The translations under genes and the position numbers were made by a program. Shown one piece after another: positions 46,001 to 55,030 of a stretch of DNA of 64,000 nucleotides; the stretch's first letter is position 1, and every line of letters starts with the position of its first letter. The notes under the pieces were generated by a model that was not told the DNA's origin, did no database searches, and saw only the letters and a list, made by a program, of their open reading frames with translations. The stretch covers positions 372,001 through 436,000 of the forward strand of contig NZ_MRCQ01000001.1 in the NCBI RefSeq assembly GCF_002304005.1. Direction: 5' to 3'. Source of the DNA: Flavobacterium sp. ACN6. Its GTDB lineage: Bacteria > Bacteroidota > Bacteroidia > Flavobacteriales > Flavobacteriaceae.

Positions 46001-46030
46001 AAAGGCTGTCCACAAGACAGCCTTTATTAT
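46001..46030 (+). terminator. Intrinsic terminator after the M16 gene
   Basis: AAAGGCTGTC (46001-46010) and GACAGCCTTT (46016-46025) form a perfect 10-bp stem with loop CACAA, followed by ATTATT. Confidence 0.85.
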
Positions 46031-46082
46031 TCTAGCAGCTCAAAAAACATTCTTTAAAGCTTATAAAACAGCTTCAATTACT

Positions 46083-46090
46083 TATATTTG
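46083..46090 (+). promoter_or_regulatory. -7 promoter element for the AraC gene
   Basis: TATATTTG, 32 nt before the ATG at 46123; no good -33 TTG. Confidence 0.45.
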
Positions 46091-46122
46091 AATAAAACCA
46101 CCTTTAGAGAAGTATCCTAGAA

Positions 46123-46980
46123 ATGAGCAAAATCAGCACTTATTCACTCGAACATCATAAAAGTTTGTTTACAGATGAAATCAATAACAAAGACTATTTC
46201 TATGTTCAGATTCAGGATCATCCGTATATAGATATTCCGTATCGTGCAGAAAGTTATGCTATAGAATTTCTCAAAAAAGGAAGCATTGTCATGCAGACCC
46301 GACTCCATAAAATAGTGGTTGAAGCGCCTGCAATACTTGCGATTGGTCCAAACGTGATTCGGAGTTTTACCAAAAACAGCGAAGAAATTGTAATGGATAT
46401 TATCTTTTTTAAGCCTGAGTTTTTTCTTGAAAATCAAGCCAATATTTTTTTTCTTTCTCAGTATGATTTTTTCGAAAACAGCGATAAGCATATTTTTCCT
46501 TTAACAAAAAATACGAAACCCAAATTTGAAAAGCTTTTTAATTTAATTGGAGAAACACTCTTAACGGAACACCTTCATCAAGCTTCTATTCTACGAAGTT
46601 ATTTGTACATTTTGACATTTGAATTGGATACTATAAAAAATGCCAGTTCGAAAACTGAAATTCTAAATCCTTTATTCGAAAAATTTAAAGAAATTCTGGA
46701 AAAGGATTTTATTAAACACCGATCGCCTTCTTATTACGCCGATTGTTTAAATGTGAGTCGGAAATACCTCTCGGAAGTTATTAAAAACAACAGTGGCAGA
46801 ACCACCCGCGAGTGGATTGACGATATGATAATTCTCGAAGCTAAAGTTTTACTGCACAACAAGTCATTAACCATCAATCAGATCAGCGATAGTTTGAATT
46901 TTTCTAATCAATCTGTTTTTGGTAAATTTTTTAAAACTCAAACTGGAATTTCGCCATTAGAATACCGAAACAATAAATAA
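46123..46980 (+). CDS. AraC-family transcriptional regulator
   Basis: The 285-residue protein has a cupin-like N-terminal sensor domain (about 20-155) and a C-terminal AraC double helix-turn-helix (about 185-283), with ISDSLNFSNQSVFGKFFKTQTGISPLEYR as the usual second HTH. DDMIILEAKVLLHNKSLTINQ is also typical. Its effector and targets are unknown. The next forward gene (47079) is 98 nt away and might be a target. A single-gene unit with its own -7 element. Confidence 0.94.
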   Translation: MSKISTYSLEHHKSLFTDEINNKDYFYVQIQDHPYIDIPYRAESYAIEFLKKGSIVMQTRLHKIVVEAPAILAIGPNVIRSFTKNSEEIVMDIIFFKPEFFLENQANIFFLSQYDFFENSDKHIFPLTKNTKPKFEKLFNLIGETLLTEHLHQASILRSYLYILTFELDTIKNASSKTEILNPLFEKFKEILEKDFIKHRSPSYYADCLNVSRKYLSEVIKNNSGRTTREWIDDMIILEAKVLLHNKSLTINQISDSLNFSNQSVFGKFFKTQTGISPLEYRNNK

Positions 46981-47078
46981 ACAAAACCGACTTTCTGACG
47001 AACATATCAGACTTTTGAACCTTTATTTTTAAAACAAATTATCAGATTTTTGCTAGATAGTTTTATAAATAAAAAATC

Positions 47079-47594
47079 ATGTCAAAAAAAGCACAATTTG
47101 TAGTTATCATAATGGAAACCGCTTCTTGGATGGAAAGCGAAGCCAAAAAATTCTATTCTAATTTATTTCCATCTTCTGCCGATGGCGAAAAATACGCCGC
47201 CGAAAAACTTTCGATTCCACAACTTTTCAAAATACAAAATGATTTTTCTATTGAAATTTTAATGGTTTATGAAGAGGAAACGCCGTCGTCTTTCATTCAA
47301 TTAAATTCTTCCCGAATTTTTAATGAAAATATCGATGCCGAAAAACCTATTTGCGTAGAACATATCGTTTACACTGATGCCGAAGAAATCCTGCTTTTAA
47401 TCAATCGCGCCGAAGTAATTGCTATGCAAAGAAAACATGATCTAATCTGGGTCAAACTCTTTGAATTTGATGTTATTTTACAAGAAGCTTTAGCTTCGAT
47501 AGGTTATACGAATTTTGATTTTGAAGAGAATAATTCAGAGGAAAGGAATCAAAAGCAAATCTATTTGAGAAAAGAAATTAGTGGTAATAAATAG
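47079..47594 (+). CDS. Hypothetical cytoplasmic protein
   Basis: The 171-residue protein (MSKKAQFVVIIMETASWMES...) has no signal peptide or transmembrane segment. It is acidic, of mixed alpha/beta type (IQNDFSIEILMVYEEETPSSFIQL; CVEHIVYTDAEEILLLINRAEVIAMQRKHDLIWVKLFEFD), with one Cys. No family was recognised; a GNAT-like or immunity-like fold cannot be excluded but is not supported. It follows the AraC gene on the same strand and might be regulated by it. Confidence 0.6.
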   Translation: MSKKAQFVVIIMETASWMESEAKKFYSNLFPSSADGEKYAAEKLSIPQLFKIQNDFSIEILMVYEEETPSSFIQLNSSRIFNENIDAEKPICVEHIVYTDAEEILLLINRAEVIAMQRKHDLIWVKLFEFDVILQEALASIGYTNFDFEENNSEERNQKQIYLRKEISGNK

Positions 47595-47711
47595 ATAGCA
47601 AGATTTTTAAGATTGTAAAGAAATAGTCTCGCAAAGTCGCAGAGTCTCAAAGTTTTTTAAGCCATAGAATTAATTAATTAATTAATTAAAAAGGATAATC
47701 CTTCTAAAAAA

Positions 47712-47763
47712 AAAGGATCACAGAAGAAACTCGATAATTACGAAGTTACTTATGTGATCCTTT
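47712..47763. terminator. Long-loop inverted repeat, likely terminator / repeat of the GGATCACA family
   Basis: AAAGGATCACA (47712-47722) and TGTGATCCTTT (47753-47763) are perfect 11-bp arms 30 nt apart, between convergent genes. The arm core GGATCACA recurs in the repeats at 55.1-55.5 kb, so this may be a repeat that also works as terminator. Confidence 0.6.
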
Positions 47764-47810
47764 CTTTGTCGCTATGCCAAAAATTGTATCGAAAAATCAA
47801 TACACTTATA

Positions 47811-48854
47811 TTAATGTGCCATTACGACACTTTTTTCTGTGGTATTTTTACTTATTTTGGCAGTTTTTTCGTCACGCATAACTCCCCATTTCAAGCAGGT
47901 TGCGCCCCATGAAAATCCTGCTCCAAAAGTAGTAATCAATAAATTCTGACCTTCTTTAAAATCATTTTTGAAGTCCCATAAACATAACGGAACCGTTGCA
48001 GATGTTGTATTTCCGTATCTTTCGATATTTACTTTTACTTTTTCAGCATCGATATTCAAACTTTCACCAACCGCATTAATGATTCTTAAATTAGCCTGAT
48101 GCGGAATTACCCAGTCAATTTCGTCTGCCTGTAATTCATTTTTAGCCAAAGCATCCTGCGAAACCTGACTCATAGAAGACACCGCTTTTTTAAATACAAA
48201 AGCACCGTCTTGTTTTAAATAATGTGTTCTGTGCAAAAGACTCTGCATCGAAATTGGAGTTCTAGAACCTCCCGCAGGCACTGCAAGAGAAGAAACACCG
48301 CTTCCGTCTGTTTTCAAAATCGTTTTCATTAAACCGTTTCCAGATTCTGTTTTTTCCAACAAAACCGCTCCCGCTCCATCTCCAAAAAGAATACATGTAT
48401 TACGATCTTCATAATCTACGATCGAGCTCATTTTATCTGCTCCAACAATTATCAGTTTACTGTAACGACCGCTTTCGATCATATTTGCGCCCATTTCCAG
48501 TGCATACAAAAAACCACTGCAAGCCGCATTCATATCAATTCCGAAAGCATTTACAAGCCCGCTTTTCTCGCAAACGATACTTGCTGTTGGTGCTAAAATA
48601 TGGTCTGGAGTAGCTGTAGCAACCAGCAAAGCTTCTATTTCCTCGCGGTCTACTTTATAATTTTCAAGAAGATTTTCAACTGCAGCAGCGGCAAGATCAG
48701 ATGTTGCCGTGTTATCGTCTGCAATTCTACGTTCCTTAATTCCAGTTCTTTTTACGATCCATTCGTCAGATGTATCAACAGTTTCTGAAATTTTTTTGTT
48801 TGTTAGGATTGATGATGGCACAAAGCCACCTATAGCTGTTATAACTGCATTCAT
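47811..48854 (-). CDS. Beta-ketoacyl-ACP synthase III (FabH-like)
   Basis: The 347-residue protein has the full KAS III triad: Cys112 in NAACSGFLYAL, His252 in PHQANLRI and Asn282 in YGNTTSATVP. N-terminal RTGIKERR and GDGAGAVLLE are typical. It starts fatty-acid synthesis by joining acetyl- or branched acyl-CoA with malonyl-ACP. The C-terminus has an extra 20 residues (DEKTAKISKNTTEKSVVMAH) beyond the usual end near WGV. It stands alone rather than next to rpmF/acc genes, so it may be an extra copy. It has its own promoter (48875-48910). Confidence 0.94.
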   Translation of the reverse strand: MNAVITAIGGFVPSSILTNKKISETVDTSDEWIVKRTGIKERRIADDNTATSDLAAAAVENLLENYKVDREEIEALLVATATPDHILAPTASIVCEKSGLVNAFGIDMNAACSGFLYALEMGANMIESGRYSKLIIVGADKMSSIVDYEDRNTCILFGDGAGAVLLEKTESGNGLMKTILKTDGSGVSSLAVPAGGSRTPISMQSLLHRTHYLKQDGAFVFKKAVSSMSQVSQDALAKNELQADEIDWVIPHQANLRIINAVGESLNIDAEKVKVNIERYGNTTSATVPLCLWDFKNDFKEGQNLLITTFGAGFSWGATCLKWGVMRDEKTAKISKNTTEKSVVMAH

Positions 48855-48874
48855 TTTTTGGAATTTTAACGGTA

Positions 48875-48910
48875 CAAAAATAACACTAAAAATTCGGAAA
48901 CGATTACAAA
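48875..48910 (-). promoter_or_regulatory. Promoter of fabH-like gene
   Basis: Reverse strand TTTG (48910-48907), 24 nt, TATTTTTG (48882-48875). The spacing is one more than the usual upper limit. Transcript start near 48868. Confidence 0.5.
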
Positions 48911-49195
48911 GTCATCTCTAATCCTTATGGTATTATCCCAGTTTTACTTTTATGCGCCAAGAACAGCAAAAACCATACCTTTGTAACATGACAATTAAGA
49001 TTTCTGTTTCATAATTCGCATTTTCTTTCTTAATTTCATCGCTATCCGCATTTGACTTTAGCCGCTTTTACAAGTTTTTTACGTCTTCCAACCCATTTTC
49101 CATGTCAAATTCATAAAAAATTATCTGTTGTTAATCTTTTAAATCATCTGGTTTGATCGTAAAATAGCGATTAAATAGTATCCTAGTTTTAAGGA

Positions 49196-49300
49196 GCTGC
49201 TTCCTGCTGTCCGCTATATCTTTTGTGCCTCCCGAAGCCTCGGGACCGGCACAAAAGGATGCCGCTGCCATCAGGGCTAAGGCACTCGGTTTCATAAGAA
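49196..49300. repeat. GC-richer hairpin element, likely dispersed flavobacterial repeat
   Basis: TTTTGTGCC (49221-49229) pairs with GGCACAAAA (49248-49256), and inside it TCCCGA (49230-49235) pairs with TCGGGA (49240-49245), giving a 15-bp stem with a CC bulge. The block GGAGCTGCTTCCTGCTGTCC ... GGATGCCGCTGCCATCAGGG is much richer in GC than its surroundings. I recall similar blocks between genes in other flavobacteria, but cannot check copy number here. Confidence 0.5.
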
Positions 49301-49641
49301 AATTACAAAAATATTACTTGGATTTGAATTAGGTTTATTCTTTTTTCAAGATAGTTGTTCCCAAAAATCAACTTGACGGTTTTATTTTATTTAAATTAAA
49401 TGATTACCCAAATTCTTTTATCAGCTAAACTTCATTATAAAGCCTAAAACCCATAAAATTAACATTCCCTCCACCCAAAAAACCCATTTCCCGCCAAAAC
49501 CCAAAAATTACTGTTAAATATCAACGTTAATATTATAGGTATTTGGTAAAATTTTCTTCATTTATTCCTATTTCGAGTCAATTTTTCTTAATTTACCTTT
49601 AAAACTTCATTAAACAGCTGTTAAATCTTAGTAGGAATTCA

Positions 49642-49671
49642 TTGTAAGTCTTGCAGGAAAACGTATATTTG
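49642..49671 (+). promoter_or_regulatory. Promoter of the kai operon
   Basis: TTG (49642-49644), 19 nt, TATATTTG (49664-49671): exact consensus. Transcript start near 49678, 17 nt before the GTG start. Confidence 0.75.
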
Positions 49672-49694
49672 AGTTAATACTGAATTTTATTATC

Positions 49695-51368
49695 GTGCAA
49701 GAAAAAACAAAATCACATAGTTTTATATTTCCAAAAACTCCTACTGGAGTTGACGGACTAGACGAGATTACTGATGGAGGATTTCCGCAGGGACGTCCTA
49801 CTTTAATCTGCGGTGGTGCCGGCTGTGGAAAAACATTGTTGTCGATGCAGTTCCTTATTAAAGGAATTACAGATTACAACGAACCCGGGGTTTTCATGTC
49901 TTTTGAAGAACCTTCGGACGACCTTACCCTAAACGTAAAGTCGCTTGGCTTTGACCTAGAACAACTTAAAAAAGATAAAAAGCTTGTAGTAGATCATGTT
50001 CGTGTCGAAAGATCGGAAATTGAAGAAGCGGGAGAATACGATCTCGACGGCTTATTTATTCGATTAGGTCACGCCATCGATTCTATAAAAGCAACTCGTG
50101 TTGTTCTGGATACAATCGAATCTTTATTTGCTGGTCTTGACAATCAGGCCATTTTAAGAGCTGAGTTGCGAAGATTATTCCATTGGCTCAAAACTAAAGG
50201 CGTGACAGCAATTATTACGGGAGAACGCGGAGAAGCAACTTTGACACGTCAAGGATTGGAAGAATACGTTTCAGATTGTGTAATTGTGCTGGATCATCGT
50301 GTAATTGAACAGGTTTCGACCAGAAGACTTCGTATTGTAAAATATAGAGGTTCAACACATGGAACAAACGAATATCCTTTTTTAATTGACGAAGACGGAA
50401 TTTCTGTACTTCCTATAACCTCTTTAAAACTGGACAATGAAGTTTCATCAGATGTAATTCCGACAGGGGTTCCAGGCTTAAACGATATGTTTCATGGTGG
50501 TGGTTTTTATCGCGGCAGCAATATCTTAGTTTCTGGAACAGCAGGAACAGCCAAAACAACGGTTGCGTGTTACTTTGCCAATGAACAGTGCGAAAAGAAC
50601 GAAAAAACAATTTATTTTGCTTTTGAAGAATCGCCGCAGCAATTGGTGCGTAACATGAAATCGATTGGTGTAAATCTGGAAAAACACATCAAAAAAGGTA
50701 TTTTGCAAATTCATTCTTCACGTCCGTCGTTAAATGGACTTGAACTGCATTTGCTTACGCTTCGAAAATTAATTAAAGAATTTCAGCCTACTACAATCAT
50801 TATTGATCCAATTAGTAACCTAATTTCGGTAGGTAGCGAACACGAAGTGCGTTCGATGCTGGTACGTTTAATTGATATGCTGAAAGCCAACAATATTACG
50901 GCCATGTTTACGTCTTTAAACAAACAGACAGACAGTTTTAGACCTGATTTGGCAGAAGAATCGGTTTCGTCTTTGGTTGACACTTGGATTACGGTGCGCG
51001 ATATGGAAGGCGTTGGCGAAAGAAACCGCGGTATCTTTATTATCAAATCTAGAGGAATGGGTCACTCTAACCAAGTCAGAGAATTTGTTATCACTGGTCA
51101 CGGAATAAAATTATTGGATGTAGAATTAGGTCCGCAGGGAATCCTAACGGGCGCAGCGAGACAATCGCATCAGTTCAAGAAAACCATTTCTGATATTAAG
51201 CTTCAAAACGAAATTAACAGAAAAGACCGTGAAATTGAGCGTAAACGCAAAGTTCTTGAAGCGAATATTGAGTCATTAAGAACAGAATTTGAATCGGCAG
51301 AAGAAGAATTAAGTATCCTGAAAGCAACAGAAGAATTACAGGCTAAATTGTCTTCTAAGAAAAAATAA
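49695..51368 (+). CDS. KaiC-family double-domain RecA-like ATPase/kinase
   Basis: The 557-residue protein starts at GTG 49695 and has two KaiC domains. CI has Walker A GGAGCGKT (40-47) and catalytic Glu71-Glu72; CII has GTAGTAKT (281-288) and Glu311-Glu312. The phospho-site pair Ser431/Thr432 of cyanobacterial KaiC corresponds to Ser425-Ser426 in [10 protein letters not shown]. After CII, instead of the short cyanobacterial tail, residues 495-555 form a charged coiled coil. It heads an operon with two kaiB genes, a histidine kinase and a receiver. Outside cyanobacteria such proteins are tied to stress or timing, but no clock can be claimed. ATPase function is likely. Confidence 0.95.
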   Translation: MQEKTKSHSFIFPKTPTGVDGLDEITDGGFPQGRPTLICGGAGCGKTLLSMQFLIKGITDYNEPGVFMSFEEPSDDLTLNVKSLGFDLEQLKKDKKLVVDHVRVERSEIEEAGEYDLDGLFIRLGHAIDSIKATRVVLDTIESLFAGLDNQAILRAELRRLFHWLKTKGVTAIITGERGEATLTRQGLEEYVSDCVIVLDHRVIEQVSTRRLRIVKYRGSTHGTNEYPFLIDEDGISVLPITSLKLDNEVSSDVIPTGVPGLNDMFHGGGFYRGSNILVSGTAGTAKTTVACYFANEQCEKNEKTIYFAFEESPQQLVRNMKSIGVNLEKHIKKGILQIHSSRPSLNGLELHLLTLRKLIKEFQPTTIIIDPISNLISVGSEHEVRSMLVRLIDMLKANNITAMFTSLNKQTDSFRPDLAEESVSSLVDTWITVRDMEGVGERNRGIFIIKSRGMGHSNQVREFVITGHGIKLLDVELGPQGILTGAARQSHQFKKTISDIKLQNEINRKDREIERKRKVLEANIESLRTEFESAEEELSILKATEELQAKLSSKKK

Positions 51369-51373
51369 ATAAA

Positions 51374-51667
51374 ATGAAAAAAGAAGTAGCCGAATGGCAA
51401 TTACTGCTGTATATAGCAGGGCAAACGCCAAAATCGATCAAGGCGCTCGAGAACATAAAAAAGTATGCCGAAGAATATCTAAAAGGAAAATACAGCATTG
51501 AAATTATCGATTTGCTGAAAAATCCGCAATTGGCAGAAGGCGATCAAATCTTGGCTGTACCTACATTGGTGAGAAAATTCCCTGAGCCTATTCGTAAAAT
51601 AATAGGTGACCTTTCTAATGAAGAAAGAGTACTTGTAGGACTGAATATCAAACCTATAAAAGCCTAA
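51374..51667 (+). CDS. KaiB-like protein, first copy
   Basis: The 97-residue protein is the size of KaiB and fits its thioredoxin-like fold ([61 protein letters not shown]). The conserved AVPTLVR-PxPxRxxxGDL segment is complete. It has no Cys. KaiB binds the KaiC CI ring in cyanobacteria. The gene starts 5 nt after kaiC and ends 2 nt before the second kaiB, so co-translation is likely. Confidence 0.95.
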   Translation: MKKEVAEWQLLLYIAGQTPKSIKALENIKKYAEEYLKGKYSIEIIDLLKNPQLAEGDQILAVPTLVRKFPEPIRKIIGDLSNEERVLVGLNIKPIKA

Positions 51668-51669
51668 TC

Positions 51670-51969
51670 ATGGAAGATTCATCTGATGGCACAAGTACAA
51701 CCAAACATAAATTTTTACTTTTTGTTTCCGGTATGTCTGTTAAATCAGGGCATGCGATCGAGAATTTGCGCAGTATCTGCGACACGTATCTCGCCAATAA
51801 TTATGAATTAGAAATAATAGATATCAGCCGTGATAAAGAGCAGGCTGTGTTTCATCAGATCGTAGCAATTCCTACGCTGATCAAAACACATCCTGAACCT
51901 AAAAGAATCATTTTAGGTGATTTATCAGACAAAGAAAAAGTATTATACATACTTAATATAAGAGAATAA
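51670..51969 (+). CDS. KaiB-like protein, second copy
   Basis: The 99-residue protein is a diverged KaiB (FLLFVSGMSVKSGHAIENLRSICDTYL; LEIIDISRDKEQAVFHQIVAIPTLIKTHPEPKRIILGDLSDKEKVL). It shares the IPTL-PEPxRxxxGDLS block with the first copy but differs over most other positions, so it is an old duplication rather than a recent one. It lies 2 nt after the first kaiB and 1 nt before the kinase. A different partner or fold-switching state for each copy is possible. Confidence 0.94.
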   Translation: MEDSSDGTSTTKHKFLLFVSGMSVKSGHAIENLRSICDTYLANNYELEIIDISRDKEQAVFHQIVAIPTLIKTHPEPKRIILGDLSDKEKVLYILNIRE

Positions 51970-51970
51970 T

Positions 51971-53227
51971 TTGGAGGGAAACAAAAAAAATATAGCAGCA
52001 TTATTGGCAGAAATTGAATCATTGAAGGAAGAACTGTATGAATCAAACAGCATTGTTAATGCCATAAAACAAGGTGATGTAGATGCGCTTGTAGTAACGA
52101 GTAACGGAGTTCCTGAACTTTATTCTCTAGAAACTGCAGATTACACCTATCGTCTTCTTATTGAAAAATTTGGGCAGGGCGCATTGAGTATTTCACGAAA
52201 CGGATTAATACTGTACTGTAACGAACATTTTGCTAAACTGGTGGGTATTTCATCAGAAAAAATAATTGGGACGTATCTTTACGAATATTTTGAAAATCCG
52301 AAACAATTTACTGCCTTAATTGAGGCGCTTCGATATGGTATTACCACACATGAAATCGTTTTTAAATATGACAGCACAGAAATTGTCTTTCCTGCTTATA
52401 TTGCCTTAACAGATCTCGAACCTTCTGTTGAAGCGATTGGAATAGTCGTTACAGATTTAACCGAGAAAAAGAAACATGAAGAAACCCTAATACGCCATCA
52501 TAGAGATTTAGAAGGAAAAATAAACGAATTAAATAAAACAAATCGCAATCTAGAAGAGTTTATTCACGTAATCTCTCACGATCTTAAAGAGCCGCTGCGA
52601 AAAATCGTTATGAATACCAGTCGTATCGACGGAAGTTATTTTACTGATGCAGATACTAAAGCGATCAATGTCATGAAACTTTCGGCGCTGCGATTAAATT
52701 CACTGGTTGATGATCTAGTTCAATATTCATCGCATACCGCGCAGGAAGAACGAACAGAAATAAATCTAGAAACTGTGATTTCTGAAGTCATTGAGGATTT
52801 TGAAATTATAATCTCTGATAAACGTGCGAGCATCAAAACGGGGAAATTACCGATAATAAAAGCGTCGAGAGTGCAGATGCGTCAGCTTTTTTCAAATTTG
52901 ATCGCCAACGCGATTAAATACAGCAAAGCAGACACGCAGCCAGTAATAGAAATTTACCAGCAGGAAAATTTAAATGGGGAAATACCAGATCAAAATAGTA
53001 AATTTGTCCACATTCTGATAAGAGATAATGGTATTGGTATGGAAACCAGCCATCTTCTTAAAATCTTTACTATTTTTCAACGCCTTCATGCCCGAAATGA
53101 ATATTCAGGAAACGGTATTGGTCTTGCAATTTGTAAAAAAATTATGGAAAATCATTCTGGTAATATTACAGTTGAAAGCACATTGAACGAAGGCACAATA
53201 TTTAATCTTTATTTCCCAATTCTCTAA
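51971..53227 (+). CDS. PAS histidine kinase of the kai operon
   Basis: The 418-residue cytoplasmic kinase starts at TTG 51971, 1 nt after the kaiB stop. It has an N-terminal coiled coil (1-35), a PAS domain (about 55-165: GALSISRNGLILYCNEHFAKLVGISSEKIIGTY), HisKA with His203 in ISHDLKEPLRKI, and HATPase_c (about 300-418: NAIKYSK, DNGIGME, GNGIGLAICKK). In cyanobacteria KaiC output goes through the kinase SasA, which has a KaiB-like domain; this one lacks that domain. Linkage to kai genes suggests it reads KaiC state, by inference. The start codon could be different. Confidence 0.93.
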   Translation: MEGNKKNIAALLAEIESLKEELYESNSIVNAIKQGDVDALVVTSNGVPELYSLETADYTYRLLIEKFGQGALSISRNGLILYCNEHFAKLVGISSEKIIGTYLYEYFENPKQFTALIEALRYGITTHEIVFKYDSTEIVFPAYIALTDLEPSVEAIGIVVTDLTEKKKHEETLIRHHRDLEGKINELNKTNRNLEEFIHVISHDLKEPLRKIVMNTSRIDGSYFTDADTKAINVMKLSALRLNSLVDDLVQYSSHTAQEERTEINLETVISEVIEDFEIIISDKRASIKTGKLPIIKASRVQMRQLFSNLIANAIKYSKADTQPVIEIYQQENLNGEIPDQNSKFVHILIRDNGIGMETSHLLKIFTIFQRLHARNEYSGNGIGLAICKKIMENHSGNITVESTLNEGTIFNLYFPIL

Positions 53228-53228
53228 A

Positions 53229-53633
53229 ATGCCACAAAAGTATAATTTACATATCATAATCGCCGAAGACGACATCGACGACGCAGACGTTATTACGGAA
53301 ACTTTTTCTAAAAACCCAAGTTTCAGCAAAGTAAGTCTCGTTGCCAACGGAGAGGAACTGCTGAATTATCTAAAAGATTCTTCAAACGAAAATCCCGATG
53401 TTATTCTGACCGATATCAATATGCCGCTTGTTGACGGAATCGAAGCTTTACAGGAAATTTTAAATAATTCTGATTTAAAAGATATTCCGTGCTTTGTTTA
53501 TTCGACGAGTATAAATCCGTCTTACAAAGAAAAATGTGACGATCTGGGCGTAAAAGCATATCTTATTAAACCATATACTTTTGAGGCTTTCGCCGAAATT
53601 CCGAAAAAAATTCTGAGCATAATGGAGAATTAA
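53229..53633 (+). CDS. Receiver-only response regulator of the kai operon
   Basis: The 134-residue protein is a lone receiver domain with acid pocket EDDIDDAD (13-20), Asp62 in LTDINMP, Thr/Ser in YSTS and Lys in LIKPY. It starts 1 nt after the kinase stop and completes the kaiC-kaiB-kaiB-kinase-receiver operon, ended by the terminator at 53651. It has no output domain, like the receiver at 27375-27842, and must act through another protein. Confidence 0.94.
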   Translation: MPQKYNLHIIIAEDDIDDADVITETFSKNPSFSKVSLVANGEELLNYLKDSSNENPDVILTDINMPLVDGIEALQEILNNSDLKDIPCFVYSTSINPSYKEKCDDLGVKAYLIKPYTFEAFAEIPKKILSIMEN

Positions 53634-53650
53634 ATTTCAACAATAAAAAC

Positions 53651-53694
53651 AAAACTGCAGCATCAATTTAAAACTTGATAGTGCAGTTTTTTTT
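53651..53694 (+). terminator. Terminator of the kai operon
   Basis: AAAACTGCA (53651-53659) pairs with TGCAGTTTT (53682-53690), inner ATCAA/TTGAT (53662-53666/53675-53679), then a T run. Confidence 0.88.
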
Positions 53695-53851
53695 ATTTCC
53701 ACAGGATTAAAATTACATTAGAATTATACTTTTAATACCTTGTTGCCTTTATTTTTAGCAATAAAAGCCTTATATTACAAAAAACTAAAAAGCCATTTCT
53801 GATACTTTCTAGTGGCTAATCGTGCTATAAAATATTTCTAAAAAAACAACA

Positions 53852-54925
53852 ATGAAACAATTACTTCAATGGACAATCATTATTCCTGTACTTTCCTGGG
53901 TTCTATTTTTTAGCGGACTTGTCGATAACAGCAGTATTTTTCAAATTATTGCAAGTATCCTGCTTATTCTCAGTGTCATGTCTGCCGTCCATCATTCGGA
54001 AATTATTGCAGAACGTGTTGGAGAACCCTACGGAACCATTATTTTGGCAATATCGATTACCGTTATTGAAGTTTCAATCATCATCTCATTAATGCTTTCT
54101 GAAGGTTCAGAAGCCGCTTCGCTGGCGAGAGATACCGTTTACGCCGCAACAATGCTTATTCTAAACGGAATTATCGGACTCTGTCTGCTTATTGGAAGCA
54201 TCAAACATTACGAACAGAATTTCTCCACTTCTTCTGTAACAATTGGTTTGGTTTCACTGATTTCTATTATCGTATTTACTTTGGTATTTCCCACTTTTAC
54301 GGAGAGCGTTCACGGTTCTTATTATTCCACACCACAGCTTATCTTTGCTTCTATTGCCTGCCTTGTTATTTACAGCTCTTTTTTATTCGCACAAACAAAA
54401 GGCTACCGACAGTATTTTCTAACAAACGGAGGCGATGGCGAAGCTAAAACGCACCCAATTGAAATCAACAATAAAACGTTTTATACCAGTTTAGTTTTTC
54501 TATTAGTAAGTTTAGGAATTGTGGTTTTATTGGCCAAAACCCTCTCGCCTACTATCGAAACGATTATTGTGGGTTACAATCTTCCGAAATCTTTAGTTGG
54601 AGTTGTCATCGCTATAATTATCTTATTACCAGAAGCAATTGCGGCTATAATCGCAGCCAGAAAAAACAGACTTCAAACGAGTTTAAATTTGGCTTTAGGT
54701 TCTGCCCTAGCCAGTATCGGATTAACGATTCCGAGTGTTGCAGCGGTTTGTATTGCAATGGATATGCCGATTGTTTTGGGTTTGGATATTAAATCTATTG
54801 TACTTTTAGCCTTATCTGTTTTCACCGTAATGCTTTCTTTAAGCAAAGGAAAATCAAATATCGTTTACGGAGTTGTGCTGTTAGTCAATCTTTTTGCCTT
54901 TATGTTTTTAATGATTTATCCTTAA
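53852..54925 (+). CDS. ChaA-like cation/proton antiporter
   Basis: The 357-residue protein is almost wholly membrane-embedded, with about ten hydrophobic helices. The two alpha-repeats of the CaCA family are visible: first around ISITVIEVSIIISLML (with the acidic Glu of VIEV) and second around IIILLPEAIAAIIAARKNRLQTSLNLALGSALASIGLT. The latter is the strongly conserved repeat with the acidic Glu in LLPEA. Members move Ca2+ or Na+/K+ out in exchange for H+. It has no close operon partners. Ion choice is not certain from sequence. Confidence 0.9.
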   Translation: MKQLLQWTIIIPVLSWVLFFSGLVDNSSIFQIIASILLILSVMSAVHHSEIIAERVGEPYGTIILAISITVIEVSIIISLMLSEGSEAASLARDTVYAATMLILNGIIGLCLLIGSIKHYEQNFSTSSVTIGLVSLISIIVFTLVFPTFTESVHGSYYSTPQLIFASIACLVIYSSFLFAQTKGYRQYFLTNGGDGEAKTHPIEINNKTFYTSLVFLLVSLGIVVLLAKTLSPTIETIIVGYNLPKSLVGVVIAIIILLPEAIAAIIAARKNRLQTSLNLALGSALASIGLTIPSVAAVCIAMDMPIVLGLDIKSIVLLALSVFTVMLSLSKGKSNIVYGVVLLVNLFAFMFLMIYP

Positions 54926-55030
54926 AAGTTTAGTGTAAAGTTATTTGGAATTGCTATAACAGCTTTTTCAAGTGTAATTAAACACATAGAAGCATAGTTT
55001 TTTTTTTTAGATTTTTGAAAAAAGAATAGT

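Larger units (their letters stand above)
48855..49694. other. 840-bp gene-free region with a hairpin element
   Basis: It holds the fabH promoter (48875-48910), a GC-richer repeat-like block (about 49196-49300) and the kai promoter (49642-49671). The rest is AT-rich without credible reading frames or RNA genes. Confidence 0.5.

Noticed and set aside
48395..48921. Forward frames antisense to fabH
   Set aside because: FabH on the reverse strand has its full catalytic triad; the forward frames are shadows.
49020..49190. Possible small RNA or tRNA in the fabH-kaiC gap
   Set aside because: No cloverleaf or conserved tRNA arms and no promoter/terminator pair could be found.
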